Assembly: GCA_012735495.1 (NCBI GenBank)
Contig: JAAYHD010000054.1
Coordinates: 1-59,378 of the forward strand
Direction: 5' to 3'
Source of the DNA: Clostridiales bacterium
Lineage (GTDB): Bacteria > Bacillota > Clostridia > Lachnospirales > Lachnospiraceae
Length of the DNA stretch: 59,378 nucleotides
The translations under genes were made by a program, and so were the position numbers. Shown here piece after piece: positions 35,835 through 44,072 of this stretch (position 1 is the first letter of the stretch; each line of letters begins with the position of its first letter). Below the pieces are notes generated by a model. The model saw nothing but the letters and a program-made list of their open reading frames with translations. It did no database searches and had not been told where the DNA came from.

Positions 35835-36464
35835 ATGTCGGATTTGGATTTAAGCAAAATCAATAACATGCAATACGATGTTCTCCGTGAAATCGGAAAC
35901 ATTGGCGCAGGAAACGCGACCACGGCTTTATCGCAGATGATAAATGCCAAAGTATCAATGAATGTGCCAAAGGTTGAGCTTCTGGAATTTAAGGAGATAT
36001 CGAATGTAGTCGGCGGCGAGGAAAGAATCGTTGTCGGAATCCTGTTTACCCTCGGCGGAGATATCGAGGGTATGATGATGTTTATGATGGACAAGGCTGC
36101 GTCAATGCACCTGGTGAATATCCTATTAGGCAAAATAGAGTATTCCGAGAGCGATGAGCAGTCTGAATTCAGTGAAATGGGGCTGTCTGCACTGAATGAA
36201 ATCGGGAATATTATATCCGGCGCGTATTTATCATCCTTGTCTACATTGACAAACCTGACAATTACTTCCAGCATACCTTACATGGCCATTGATATGGCCG
36301 GGGCAATATTAAGCGTACCGGCTATCGAATTTGGCAAGATCGGAGATAAAGCTCTCCTGATTGAAACGGAGTTTGGCGACAAGGATAATTATGTAAACGG
36401 TTATTTTATCCTTATACCTACTCCAGACTCATACAAAGCAATACTAAAATCACTGGGGTTATAG
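35835..36464 (+). CDS. cheC: CheY-P phosphatase CheC
   Basis: CheC dephosphorylates CheY-P and binds CheD. The protein of 209 residues has both phosphatase motifs intact: EIGN in LREIGNIGAGN near the N-terminus and EIGN in LNEIGNIISGAY in the middle. It pairs with the next gene, cheD, as in B. subtilis. GGGGGA precedes the ATG. Confidence 0.95.
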   Translation: MSDLDLSKINNMQYDVLREIGNIGAGNATTALSQMINAKVSMNVPKVELLEFKEISNVVGGEERIVVGILFTLGGDIEGMMMFMMDKAASMHLVNILLGKIEYSESDEQSEFSEMGLSALNEIGNIISGAYLSSLSTLTNLTITSSIPYMAIDMAGAILSVPAIEFGKIGDKALLIETEFGDKDNYVNGYFILIPTPDSYKAILKSLGL

Positions 36465-36473
36465 GGTGGAATA

Positions 36474-36959
36474 ATGAACAATTTGATAAAAGTCGGCATG
36501 GCAGATGCCAATGTATGCAAACCGCCCGATGTGATTACGACACTGGGACTGGGTTCCTGTGTCGGAATTGTTTTATATGATCCATCGGTGAAAATTGCAG
36601 GATTGGTACATATAATGCTGCCTGACAGCACGAAAATACTTAACAATTCAAATAAATACAAGTTCGCTGACACAGGGATTGATATGCTTATAGAAGAAAT
36701 GTCCAGGCTTGGTGCATCCAAAAGAAAACTGGTAGCAAAGATTGCCGGCGGAGCGCAGATGTTTGCATTCAACAACAATCTTGAGATGATGCGCATCGGG
36801 GACCGCAACGTGGAGGCCACAAAGGAAAAGCTCAAGAAGCTGGGTATACCGATTCTTGCGGAGGATACCGGTGAGAACTACGGTAGGACTATCGAATTTG
36901 ACCCTGAAACGGGACTGATGACCGTAAAATCATTTGGCAGGGACCTTAAGATTCTATAG
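36474..36959 (+). CDS. cheD: Chemoreceptor glutamine deamidase CheD
   Basis: CheD deamidates receptor glutamines and stimulates CheC. The protein has 161 residues. The catalytic Cys29 lies in LGLGSCVGI and His46 in AGLVHIMLP. It starts 9 nt after cheC. In the known feedback loop of Bacillus, CheY-P draws CheD away from receptors onto CheC; the same gene pair here suggests the same loop. Confidence 0.95.
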   Translation: MNNLIKVGMADANVCKPPDVITTLGLGSCVGIVLYDPSVKIAGLVHIMLPDSTKILNNSNKYKFADTGIDMLIEEMSRLGASKRKLVAKIAGGAQMFAFNNNLEMMRIGDRNVEATKEKLKKLGIPILAEDTGENYGRTIEFDPETGLMTVKSFGRDLKIL

Positions 36960-36995
36960 CGGCATTTTTATGACATTCGGACGGAAGGTGAAGGG

Positions 36996-37289
36996 ATGCG
37001 TGACAGATACATACCTGCTTTGATAACATTAATAGCGGGGGCAATAACCTGTATTATTGATATATATAAAAAGTCCGGGCTTATACCCAGCCTGATACGG
37101 CTTCTTGTGGTATTAATAATTTTTTATATACTGGGACTGATAGCCAGATTGGTTATTCTTAAGACCATTACATACAAACCAAAAGGCGACGACAACGAGG
37201 AAAACAATGAGGGGACTGAGAATCCTGAAGCCGGTGCCAACGAGAATGCGGCGGAGGAAAACAAGGATGAAGCAAACAAGCAGGCATGA
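36996..37289 (+). CDS. Small membrane protein of unknown function between cheD and sigD
   Basis: The protein has 97 residues. Two hydrophobic helices (YIPALITLIAGAITCIID and LIRLLVVLIIFYILGLIARL) are followed by a strongly acidic tail rich in Glu, Asn and Ala. GAAGGTGAAGGG lies before the ATG. It is co-directional within the operon and so probably cotranscribed with cheD and sigD. I do not recognise the family. B. subtilis has no gene in this position. Confidence 0.7.
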   Translation: MRDRYIPALITLIAGAITCIIDIYKKSGLIPSLIRLLVVLIIFYILGLIARLVILKTITYKPKGDDNEENNEGTENPEAGANENAAEENKDEANKQA

Positions 37290-37354
37290 AGGCATCAGAT
37301 AACTTCTTTACAGAAAGCTGCATGAGTTAGGGGAAAGCAGTTTTAGGAGGTAAC

Positions 37355-38125
37355 ATGAAGACGGACGCAAGGCAAAAGCTTTGGGAAGAATACTCTAAGA
37401 AAAGGAGCCCGGATCTTTTCGAGAAAATCGTAATTGAATATGCGGGCTTGGTAAAGCTTGTTGCCGGAAGATTAAGCATGTACCTGGGCCATAACGTGGA
37501 GTATGACGACCTTGTAGGATATGGGACTTTCGGACTGATTGATGCGATTGACAAATTCGATTACAGCAAGGGTTACAAGTTTGAAACATATGCCTCATTA
37601 AGAATCCGCGGTGCCATTCTGGACCAAATACGGAAGATGGACTGGATTCCAAGAAGCATTCGACAGAAGCAACGAAAGATAGAGAGTGCTTATCAGGCTC
37701 TTGAAAGAAAATACGGCGGCAATTTCAGCGACGAAGCCGTAGCCGAGGAATTGAATATCACACTGGAAGAGCTTGAGGATTGGCAAAGCCAGACCAACAT
37801 AACCAATCTTATTTCCCTGGACGAATTTCTTGAACAGGGTTCAGAATCGAAAACCGAGCAATATATTGCGGCATCATTTGATCAACCGGAGAGAATAGCG
37901 GAACAAAACGAGCTTAAGGAGCTGTTGGTTAAGGCACTTGAGACACTTACAGAGAAGGAAAAGAAGGTTATTGTACTTTATTACTATGAGGAACTGACCC
38001 TGAAGGAAATAAGCCGGATACTGGAGGTATCCGAATCGAGAGTATCCCAGCTTCATACAAAAGCTTTGAAGAAACTGAAAGTAAAATTGGGAGTTAATAC
38101 TGATGTTCTCACGAGCTTTTATTGA
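37355..38125 (+). CDS. sigD: Flagellar/motility sigma factor SigD (FliA/WhiG family)
   Basis: SigD (sigma-28) directs transcription of late flagellar, chemotaxis and autolysin genes. The protein has 256 residues. Region 2 is NVEYDDLVGYGTFGLIDAID with DYSKGYKFETYASLRIRGAI. Region 3 is around 110-140. Region 4 has the helix-turn-helix LTLKEISRILEVSESRVSQL. AGGAGGT precedes the ATG. Its distal place in the fla/che operon means its level depends on how far transcription proceeds, as is known in B. subtilis. Confidence 0.96.
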   Translation: MKTDARQKLWEEYSKKRSPDLFEKIVIEYAGLVKLVAGRLSMYLGHNVEYDDLVGYGTFGLIDAIDKFDYSKGYKFETYASLRIRGAILDQIRKMDWIPRSIRQKQRKIESAYQALERKYGGNFSDEAVAEELNITLEELEDWQSQTNITNLISLDEFLEQGSESKTEQYIAASFDQPERIAEQNELKELLVKALETLTEKEKKVIVLYYYEELTLKEISRILEVSESRVSQLHTKALKKLKVKLGVNTDVLTSFY

Positions 38126-38179
38126 TTGAGTGATGTCATATATTGCTTCCCTAAACCAATTGAAGGAGGAATGGTTTAG

Positions 38180-39790
38180 TTGAGCGGAAGGAATGCGTAT
38201 TTCCAGCTTGTACTAAAAGATGACGGAACATACCTGAAGCTTATTAACGCAGAGCCGGGCGGAAAACCTCTGAGCTATGACGAGATCATAAACTACCTGA
38301 TGGATAAAAGAATATATGATTTTGACAAGATTGCCCTGGGAAAAGGCATAGCAACACTGGATAAGACGGCCGAGGTCAAGCTGACCTCCGTGGTTGCCTT
38401 GACCCAGGATGAGTATGTTAAAGTTACGGTAGATGAAGAAGCCACATACGCGCTTTGCCGGTTCTATCCTCCCAGCACCGGAATTACGGAGGGAAAGCTT
38501 CTTACCAAGGACGATATAATGGATGCCCTGGTCATGACAGGTATCAAGTACGGTGTGGATGAAGTGAGAATAGCCCAGTTTTTAAAGGACCGCGAGTACT
38601 GCACGGATTATGTAATGGCAAAAGCAACCCTGCCCATTCAGGGCCGTGACGCGGAAATAAAATATTTTTTCAACACGGACCTTACCATGAAGCCAAAGAC
38701 AAATGAGGACGGTTCCGTGGACTTTCACAAGCTGGATATTATAAGCCACTGCAGGAAGGGGGACCTGCTGGCCACCCTGACCCCTGCGGATCCCGGAAAG
38801 CCGGGAATAGACGTATACGGCAGGGTTATTAAGCCCAACAAGGTGACCAACAAGGTGCTCAGGTTCGGAAATAAGATAAGGCTTTCGGAGGACGGCCTGA
38901 GCATTTATTCCGAGGTCGACGGGCATGTAAGCCTGGTGGACGGAAGAGTTTTCGTCTCGGACACCTTTGAGGTTTCCGCCGATGTGGACGCCTCTACCGG
39001 GGATATCGAGTATGAAGGAAACGTGGTGGTCAAGGGAAATGTCATCACGGGGTTCTCGGTGAAGGCCAAGGGAGATATCGAGGTATACGGCGTGGTTGAA
39101 GGCGCTTACCTGGAAGCCGGCGGGCAGATAATACTAAGGCGCGGAATGCAGGGGATGAACAAGGGAATCCTTAAGGCCGGAGGGAATATCATATCCAAGT
39201 TCATTGAAAATGCCGAGGTTATTGCAGGCGGATATATCAACACGGATTCAATCATGCACAGCAAGGTGTCCGCCAAGGGGGACATAGTGGTAAGCGGGAA
39301 AAAGGGCCTGATTACAGGAGGCGTTGTCCGTTCGGGCACGATGATATCCTTGAAGACGGCCGGTTCATATATGGGGACAAACACGGTGCTTGAGGTCGGT
39401 ATCGACCCCACGGTGATGGATGAATTCAAGGAACTGGAAAAAATGATTGTATCGCTAAAAGCAAAAAGGGAGAGGATAAACCAGGCATTGGCGGTGGTAA
39501 GGAAGAAACTCCAGTCCGGGGCCGGCATTACATATGACAAGCTGGATCAGATCAAGAAGCTTACCAAGGCCAGCATCCAGTTTAACGCACAGATTGCCGA
39601 GGCCACCCAAAGATATGATGCGCTTAAGTTTGAAGTGGAGGGGAGCGCGTCAGGCATAATCAAGATCCAGGATGTGGCATATCCGGGAACAAAAATAGTA
39701 ATATCCAATATTGTATACTATGTCAGGGACATAATTCATCATACAAAATTCATCCGTGAAAGGGCTGACATTAAGCTTATACCGCTGTAA
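38180..39790 (+). CDS. fapA: FapA family polymerising protein (DUF342)
   Basis: The protein has 536 residues. It has a conserved N-terminal DUF342 domain, a repetitive beta-helix region (about 265-410: SADVDASTGDIEYEGNVVVK, VKAKGDIEVYGVVEGAYLEA and similar) and a C-terminal coiled coil (about 420-480). FapA proteins occur next to motility genes in many Firmicutes; in Vibrio the homologue acts in polar flagellar regulation. The beta-helix resembles bactofilin repeats. The start is a TTG at 38180 with AAGGAGG upstream and no nearby ATG. Confidence 0.85.
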   Translation: MSGRNAYFQLVLKDDGTYLKLINAEPGGKPLSYDEIINYLMDKRIYDFDKIALGKGIATLDKTAEVKLTSVVALTQDEYVKVTVDEEATYALCRFYPPSTGITEGKLLTKDDIMDALVMTGIKYGVDEVRIAQFLKDREYCTDYVMAKATLPIQGRDAEIKYFFNTDLTMKPKTNEDGSVDFHKLDIISHCRKGDLLATLTPADPGKPGIDVYGRVIKPNKVTNKVLRFGNKIRLSEDGLSIYSEVDGHVSLVDGRVFVSDTFEVSADVDASTGDIEYEGNVVVKGNVITGFSVKAKGDIEVYGVVEGAYLEAGGQIILRRGMQGMNKGILKAGGNIISKFIENAEVIAGGYINTDSIMHSKVSAKGDIVVSGKKGLITGGVVRSGTMISLKTAGSYMGTNTVLEVGIDPTVMDEFKELEKMIVSLKAKRERINQALAVVRKKLQSGAGITYDKLDQIKKLTKASIQFNAQIAEATQRYDALKFEVEGSASGIIKIQDVAYPGTKIVISNIVYYVRDIIHHTKFIRERADIKLIPL

Positions 39791-39888
39791 AATGCATTCA
39801 TGCGACTTATATAACGGCATAATCGTATGACAACCCCGGAATTTAATGAAACTGTTGTTATGGTTTTAGATGTCAAGGGGGATTGAAA

Positions 39889-40203
39889 ATGACCATGAAG
39901 CCGATTGATATCGTTAAAACACAGGAGGTTTCCCAGTATAAGCAGCTTCAGAACCAGAGATACCAGCACGAACAGGTTCAGATAAGCAAGAACTTCCAGA
40001 ACATGGTCCAGGCGGAGCAGTCAAAGCCTGTTGAGACCAACAGGAGCGAGCACAGGGAGTTTCGTTATGATGCCAAGGAAGAAGGCGGCAATCAGTACCG
40101 TGGTTCAGGAAGAAAAGGGAAACAGGACAAGGGAAAGAAAGGCGGAAAGGATGAACACGCAAATATGTCCAAAAGGCCCGGAGGAATAGATATACTTATA
40201 TAA
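39889..40203 (+). CDS. Hypothetical basic protein downstream of fapA
   Basis: The protein has 104 residues. The N-terminus (MTMKPIDIVKTQEVSQYKQL) is followed by a Gln-rich amphipathic region, a motif RYDAKEEGGNQYRGSGRKGK and a Lys/Gly-rich stretch. It ends in GGIDILI. No membrane segment or known domain is visible. I recall similar short proteins with an RYDA-type motif in flagellar clusters of related Clostridia, but cannot confirm this here. ATG 39889 has AAGGGGG upstream. Confidence 0.65.
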   Translation: MTMKPIDIVKTQEVSQYKQLQNQRYQHEQVQISKNFQNMVQAEQSKPVETNRSEHREFRYDAKEEGGNQYRGSGRKGKQDKGKKGGKDEHANMSKRPGGIDILI

Positions 40204-40240
40204 CAGTTTACATAATTACAGCACGGGAGTGGGATAACTA

Positions 40241-40900
40241 ATGAACCTGTTGGAAATAATCATGCTTATAATAGGGATACTTGTCATACTGCTCAGCTGT
40301 GTGGTTGTTGCCAATCCTGAAAGGAAAAGGATAGCTTCGATAACCGACAGCGAGATTAAGGACATGCTGCATGATAAGCTTGATAACTTAAAGGAACAGC
40401 AAAGTGAGATATTATCCTCCGTAAGCGATGAAATAACCTCAAGAACGGAGGATTACCTAAGCAAGCTGTCAAATGAAAAGATTATGGCTGTTACCGAATA
40501 CTCCGATCAGATTCTTGAGAAAATAAACAGGAATCATGAAGAGGTGGTATTCCTATATAACATGCTTAATACCAAGGAAAAAGAGCTTAAGGAGATGCTT
40601 AGGAAAATCAACAGCTCACAGCAGCAGCTAAAGGAAATCATAAGCAAAAGCCCGGATGAAAATGAGCCGGCCAAGGAGACTTTGGCAGCAGGGCAGCCGG
40701 CAAATCCCGCTCAGAACCTGAAATTAAAAACACCACCGGTCAAACCGGCCTCTGAAACCGAAACCCAGCCTGTTTCCATAAACACAGCGGAAATAATCAA
40801 ACTGTACAAGCAGGGAGATTCCGTGCTTAACATCGCAAAGCAGCTGGGAATAGGACAGGGCGAGGTTAAGCTTGTAATAGATTTGTTTACCGATAGATAG
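40241..40900 (+). CDS. SwrB-like / DUF6115 membrane protein
   Basis: The protein has 219 residues. One N-terminal membrane helix (LEIIMLIIGILVILLSCVVV) is followed by a long coiled coil (about 40-145) and a Pro-rich linker. A C-terminal helix-turn-helix-like motif reads IIKLYKQGDSVLNIAKQLGI, then GQGEVKLVIDLF. This architecture and the position between sigD and rpsB match SwrB (YlxL) of B. subtilis, which activates the flagellar export gate. Homology to SwrB is inference from layout, not from a search. Confidence 0.65.
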   Translation: MNLLEIIMLIIGILVILLSCVVVANPERKRIASITDSEIKDMLHDKLDNLKEQQSEILSSVSDEITSRTEDYLSKLSNEKIMAVTEYSDQILEKINRNHEEVVFLYNMLNTKEKELKEMLRKINSSQQQLKEIISKSPDENEPAKETLAAGQPANPAQNLKLKTPPVKPASETETQPVSINTAEIIKLYKQGDSVLNIAKQLGIGQGEVKLVIDLFTDR

Positions 40901-40915
40901 GACGGGACGACTGAT

Positions 40916-41821
40916 ATGAAGCTTAAGTATTATATGAGAGGCCTTGGCATAGGCATACTAATAACAACACTGATATTTGCCGCAGCCGGTAAGAAGGAGA
41001 AGCTTACCGACGAAGAGATTATGGCCAGGGCCAAGGATCTTGGCATGGTAATGAAGGATGATACCGATAGCCTTGAAAAGATTATAAATAATATGAAGCA
41101 TGGAACCGACGGCAGCTCAAAGGATAATAAGGGCGGTTCGAAGGACGAAGCGCAGAATGACGCGAACGGCTCCCAAACGGATGGGGCCAGGATTGATTCG
41201 GACGGAGAAACGGACGAATCAATGGAGCCACAGGATGAATCGGCTTCGGGCAATACGGAAGGCTCCCATGATGATTCCTTGGACACCCCGGATAATGAAA
41301 GCCTGCCGGAGGAAAATCAACAGAGTGATGGAACCGGTCGGCAGGATGAAAGCCAGGAGAATACGGAGGGTTTACAGGATGAGGCCCCGGACAGGCAAGA
41401 AGATGATTCTACAGATGTAGAATATGCCGGAAACGGTAACGAAGATCGGACGGCATCGGGCGGGCAAACGGGTACAAACACCGGTGAACCCGCAGTATCC
41501 GGGCCGGATGTCGATGAACCGGAAACCCACGGACAGGACGAAGGCCAGGACAATGAAGATCAGGACGGCGGCAGGCAGGATAACGCCGATATAAATGAAC
41601 CGCAGGATTCCGGAGAGCTTGTCACATTTACCATAAAAAAGGGCATGTCATCCAGGATGGTATCGGAGTTGCTTGCGGAGTCTGGCCTGGTTGAGGACGC
41701 GCAAGACTTTGACAGGTATATCATTCAAAAGGGCAAGGCCGGCGTTATAATGGTGGGAACATACGAGCTGCCAAAGGGATCGGATTATAAGACAATACTG
41801 GACACAATAACGAAAAAATAA
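40916..41821 (+). CDS. Membrane-anchored MltG/YceG-N-like protein without catalytic domain
   Basis: The protein has 301 residues. An N-terminal membrane helix (GLGIGILITTLIFAAAG) is followed by a basic-acidic helix. A low-complexity segment of about 155 residues, rich in Asp, Glu, Gly, Asn, Ser and Gln, covers about 60-230. The C-terminal domain (about 235-301) contains TFTIKKGMSSRMVSELLAES and GTYELPKGSDYKTILDTITK. That domain resembles the LysM-like N-terminal module of MltG (YceG), but the transglycosylase domain is absent. It is the last gene before the rpsB promoter. Function is unknown. Confidence 0.65.
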   Translation: MKLKYYMRGLGIGILITTLIFAAAGKKEKLTDEEIMARAKDLGMVMKDDTDSLEKIINNMKHGTDGSSKDNKGGSKDEAQNDANGSQTDGARIDSDGETDESMEPQDESASGNTEGSHDDSLDTPDNESLPEENQQSDGTGRQDESQENTEGLQDEAPDRQEDDSTDVEYAGNGNEDRTASGGQTGTNTGEPAVSGPDVDEPETHGQDEGQDNEDQDGGRQDNADINEPQDSGELVTFTIKKGMSSRMVSELLAESGLVEDAQDFDRYIIQKGKAGVIMVGTYELPKGSDYKTILDTITKK

Positions 41822-41834
41822 ATGATAAATATCC

Positions 41835-41863
41835 TTTACACCCGGAAATTGTTGTGTTATAAT
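41835..41863 (+). promoter_or_regulatory. Promoter of rpsB-tsf
   Basis: TTTACA (41835-41840), a 17-nt spacer and a perfect TATAAT (41858-41863). This is the best-matching vegetative promoter in the window. Confidence 0.8.
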
Positions 41864-41869
41864 TTCAAT

Positions 41870-41975
41870 GTTTTGAGACAAAACACGCATGCTGATTTCA
41901 TGTACGGTGCCGGAGATATCCGGTCTGCATGAAAAATGAGGTGTGCGGAAGATATTAACCAAATGGAGGTATAAA
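41870..41975 (+). promoter_or_regulatory. Structured 5' leader of rpsB, possible S2-responsive element
   Basis: The leader of about 106 nt contains a 6-bp stem at its 5' end (GTTTTG 41870-41875 with CAAAAC 41879-41884). A longer bipartite stem follows: TTTCATG 41896-41902 with CATGAAA 41928-41934, enclosing CCGGA 41910-41914 with TCCGG 41919-41923 and a GATA loop. Autogenous control of rpsB by S2 is known in other bacteria; that this leader does it is inference. Confidence 0.45.
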
Positions 41976-42794
41976 ATGAGCGTTATTTCAATGAAACAGC
42001 TATTGGAAGCCGGTGTCCATTTCGGTCATCAGACCAGAAGATGGAACCCCAAGATGGCCGAGTACATCTATACCGAGAGAAACGGTATCTACATCATCGA
42101 CCTGCAGAAATCTGTAGTCAAGGTTGAAGAAGCTTACACGGCAATCAAGAAAGTAGTTTCCGAGGGAGGAACAGTTCTTTTCGTAGGAACAAAGAAGCAG
42201 GCCCAGGACGCTATTAAATCCGAGGCGGAGCGCTGCGGAATGTATTATGTAAATGAGAGATGGCTGGGCGGAATGCTGACCAACTTCAAGACAATCAAGA
42301 GCAGAATCGACAGACTGAGAGAAATCGAGAGAATGTCCACCGACGGAACATTTGACGTTCTTCCGAAGAAGGAAGTTATCAAGCTGAAAAAAGAATGGGA
42401 AAAGCTTGAGAAGAACCTTGGCGGAATCAAGAACATGAAGAAGCTCCCGGACATCATTTTCGTAGTCGATCCCAAGAAGGAAAGAATCTGCGTCCAGGAA
42501 GCGCATGCGCTCGGAATACCGTTGATAGGTATTGCAGATACTAACTGTGACCCAGAAGAACTGGATTATGTAATACCGGGCAATGATGACGCAATCCGCG
42601 CGGTTAAGCTTATCGTATCCAAGATGGCGGATGCGGTCATTGAGGCAAATCAAGGCGTACAATTGACAGATACTACCGAGGAAGCTTCGGAAGCTGATGA
42701 TGTGGAAGATATGGAAGCTGCCGAAATGGATGACGAAGAATCAAAAGAAGTAAATATTGATGATTCCGATTTGGAAGAAGCATTTACAGAATAA
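41976..42794 (+). CDS. rpsB: 30S ribosomal protein S2
   Basis: S2 is an essential small-subunit protein. The protein has 272 residues. The S2 start is [20 protein letters not shown] and the second signature is [20 protein letters not shown]. The last 45 or so residues form an acidic tail ([20 protein letters not shown] and onward), beyond the usual end of S2 at about 230. ATG 41976 has TGGAGGT upstream; an in-frame ATG at 41943 would add 11 non-family residues. It is paired with tsf, the universal order. Confidence 0.97.
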   Translation: MSVISMKQLLEAGVHFGHQTRRWNPKMAEYIYTERNGIYIIDLQKSVVKVEEAYTAIKKVVSEGGTVLFVGTKKQAQDAIKSEAERCGMYYVNERWLGGMLTNFKTIKSRIDRLREIERMSTDGTFDVLPKKEVIKLKKEWEKLEKNLGGIKNMKKLPDIIFVVDPKKERICVQEAHALGIPLIGIADTNCDPEELDYVIPGNDDAIRAVKLIVSKMADAVIEANQGVQLTDTTEEASEADDVEDMEAAEMDDEESKEVNIDDSDLEEAFTE

Positions 42795-42802
42795 TATTTC
42801 CT

Positions 42803-42868
42803 ATGGGTCTGCTGCATATGTATGGCTTACCGGATGGTTGGTATCGGACATTACAGCGGCCCATTTTT
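42803..42868 (+). other. Hairpin with short U-run between rpsB and tsf (possible attenuator)
   Basis: ATGGG (42803-42807) pairs with CCCAT (42860-42864), and GCTG (42811-42814) with CAGC (42854-42857). Four T residues follow. The long loop and short stem make a weak terminator at best, so partial attenuation between rpsB and tsf is possible. Confidence 0.35.
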
Positions 42869-42896
42869 AAAATAATAACGATTTGGAGGTAATGTA

Positions 42897-43829
42897 ATGG
42901 AAGTAACTGCTGGAATGGTTAAAGAATTAAGAGAAATGACCGGCGCGGGCATGATGGACTGCAAGAAGGCTCTTGCCGAGACCAATGGCGATATGGACAA
43001 GGCTATAGAGTACTTGAGGGAAAAAGGACTTGCTGCGGCTGAGAAGAAGGCCGGAAGAATCGCCGCAGAAGGAATTGTAGATACAGTTGTCAGCGAAGAC
43101 GGCAAGATTGCTGCCATAGTTGAGGTTAACAGCGAAACCGACTTCGTTGCAAAGAACGAGAAATTCAGAGAGTTTGTTGCGGCTGTTGCCGCACAGGCCG
43201 CAAAGACAAGCGCGGCGAATATTGACGAATTCCTGGCTGAGAAATGGGAGCTTGATCCCACAAAGACAGTCAAGGAACAGCTGTCAACCATGATATCAAT
43301 AATCGGCGAGAACATGAACATCAGAAGGTTTGAAAAGGTTACGGCCGAGAACGGTTTTGTCGCTTCATACATCCATGGCGGCGGAAGAATCGGTATTCTC
43401 GTTGAGGTTGAGACTTCGGCTGTAAATGATGAAGTTAAGGAAGCGGCAAAGAACGTTGCCATGCAGATTGCAGCCATGCATCCGAAGTATGTCAAGAGGG
43501 AAGATGTTCCGGACGACGTTATCGAATATGAAAAAGGCATTATTAAGGCCCAGATACAGAACGACCCTGCAAATGCCAAGAAGCCTGAGAATATCATCGA
43601 GAAGATGATAGACGGAAGACTGAACAAGGAGCTTAAGGAATTCTGCCTGCTTGACCAGGTATATGTAAAGGACGGAGACATGACCGTAGGCGGTTATCTT
43701 GATTCCGTGGCAAAGAAGGTTGGCGCTCCTATAACCATTAAGCGTTTCATCCGCTATGAGACCGGCGAAGGCATCGAGAAGAAGAAAGAGGATTTCGCTG
43801 CGGAAGTTGCCAAGCAGATGAATAAGTAA
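42897..43829 (+). CDS. tsf: Translation elongation factor Ts
   Basis: EF-Ts recycles EF-Tu-GDP. The protein has 310 residues: the N-terminal UBA-like domain (MVKELREMTGAGMMDCKKAL), the signature EVNSETDFVAKNEKF, and two EF-Tu-binding core domains. TTTGGAGG precedes the ATG. It is followed by two tandem hairpin terminators, so the rpsB-tsf unit ends here instead of running into pyrH. Confidence 0.97.
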   Translation: MEVTAGMVKELREMTGAGMMDCKKALAETNGDMDKAIEYLREKGLAAAEKKAGRIAAEGIVDTVVSEDGKIAAIVEVNSETDFVAKNEKFREFVAAVAAQAAKTSAANIDEFLAEKWELDPTKTVKEQLSTMISIIGENMNIRRFEKVTAENGFVASYIHGGGRIGILVEVETSAVNDEVKEAAKNVAMQIAAMHPKYVKREDVPDDVIEYEKGIIKAQIQNDPANAKKPENIIEKMIDGRLNKELKEFCLLDQVYVKDGDMTVGGYLDSVAKKVGAPITIKRFIRYETGEGIEKKKEDFAAEVAKQMNK

Positions 43830-43868
43830 GTGAATCTTAAAGAATAAAGAACAGTATAATTGATAAAG

Positions 43869-43930
43869 GCTCCGAAAGCCTGTAAGCACTATATTTCATA
43901 GCGGCTTAAGGGTTTTCGGAGCACTTTTGT
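43869..43930 (+). terminator. Terminator after tsf
   Basis: GCTCCGAAA (43869-43877) pairs perfectly with TTTCGGAGC (43914-43922). A further TAAGC/GCTTA pairing inside shortens the loop. ACTTTTGTT follows. The loop is long for an intrinsic terminator but the stem is strong. Confidence 0.65.
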
Positions 43931-43946
43931 TATCGGCCTTTAGGAT

Positions 43947-43975
43947 ACCGATTATTTTATCGGTGGCGCTTTTTT
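43947..43975 (+). terminator. Second terminator-like hairpin before the deacetylase gene
   Basis: ACCGAT (43947-43952) pairs with ATCGGT (43959-43964) around loop TATTTT. A run of six T begins 5 nt later (43970-43975). The gap between stem and T-run weakens the call. Confidence 0.4.
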
Positions 43976-43998
43976 ATGTGTATTTTCGCATCAAAATA

Positions 43999-44007
43999 TG
44001 TTACAAT
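43999..44007 (+). promoter_or_regulatory. Candidate extended -10 promoter of the deacetylase-bactofilin unit
   Basis: TGTTACAAT contains TG one base before TACAAT (44002-44007), an extended -10. No good -35 hexamer lies 16-18 nt upstream. It lies 66 nt before the TTG start of the deacetylase gene and just after two terminators, which supports a separate unit. Confidence 0.4.
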
Positions 44008-44072
44008 ATACACATTAAGCAGGATAATGATTCCCTTATAAATGGGATTATTTGACAGAACGGGGTGAGGAC

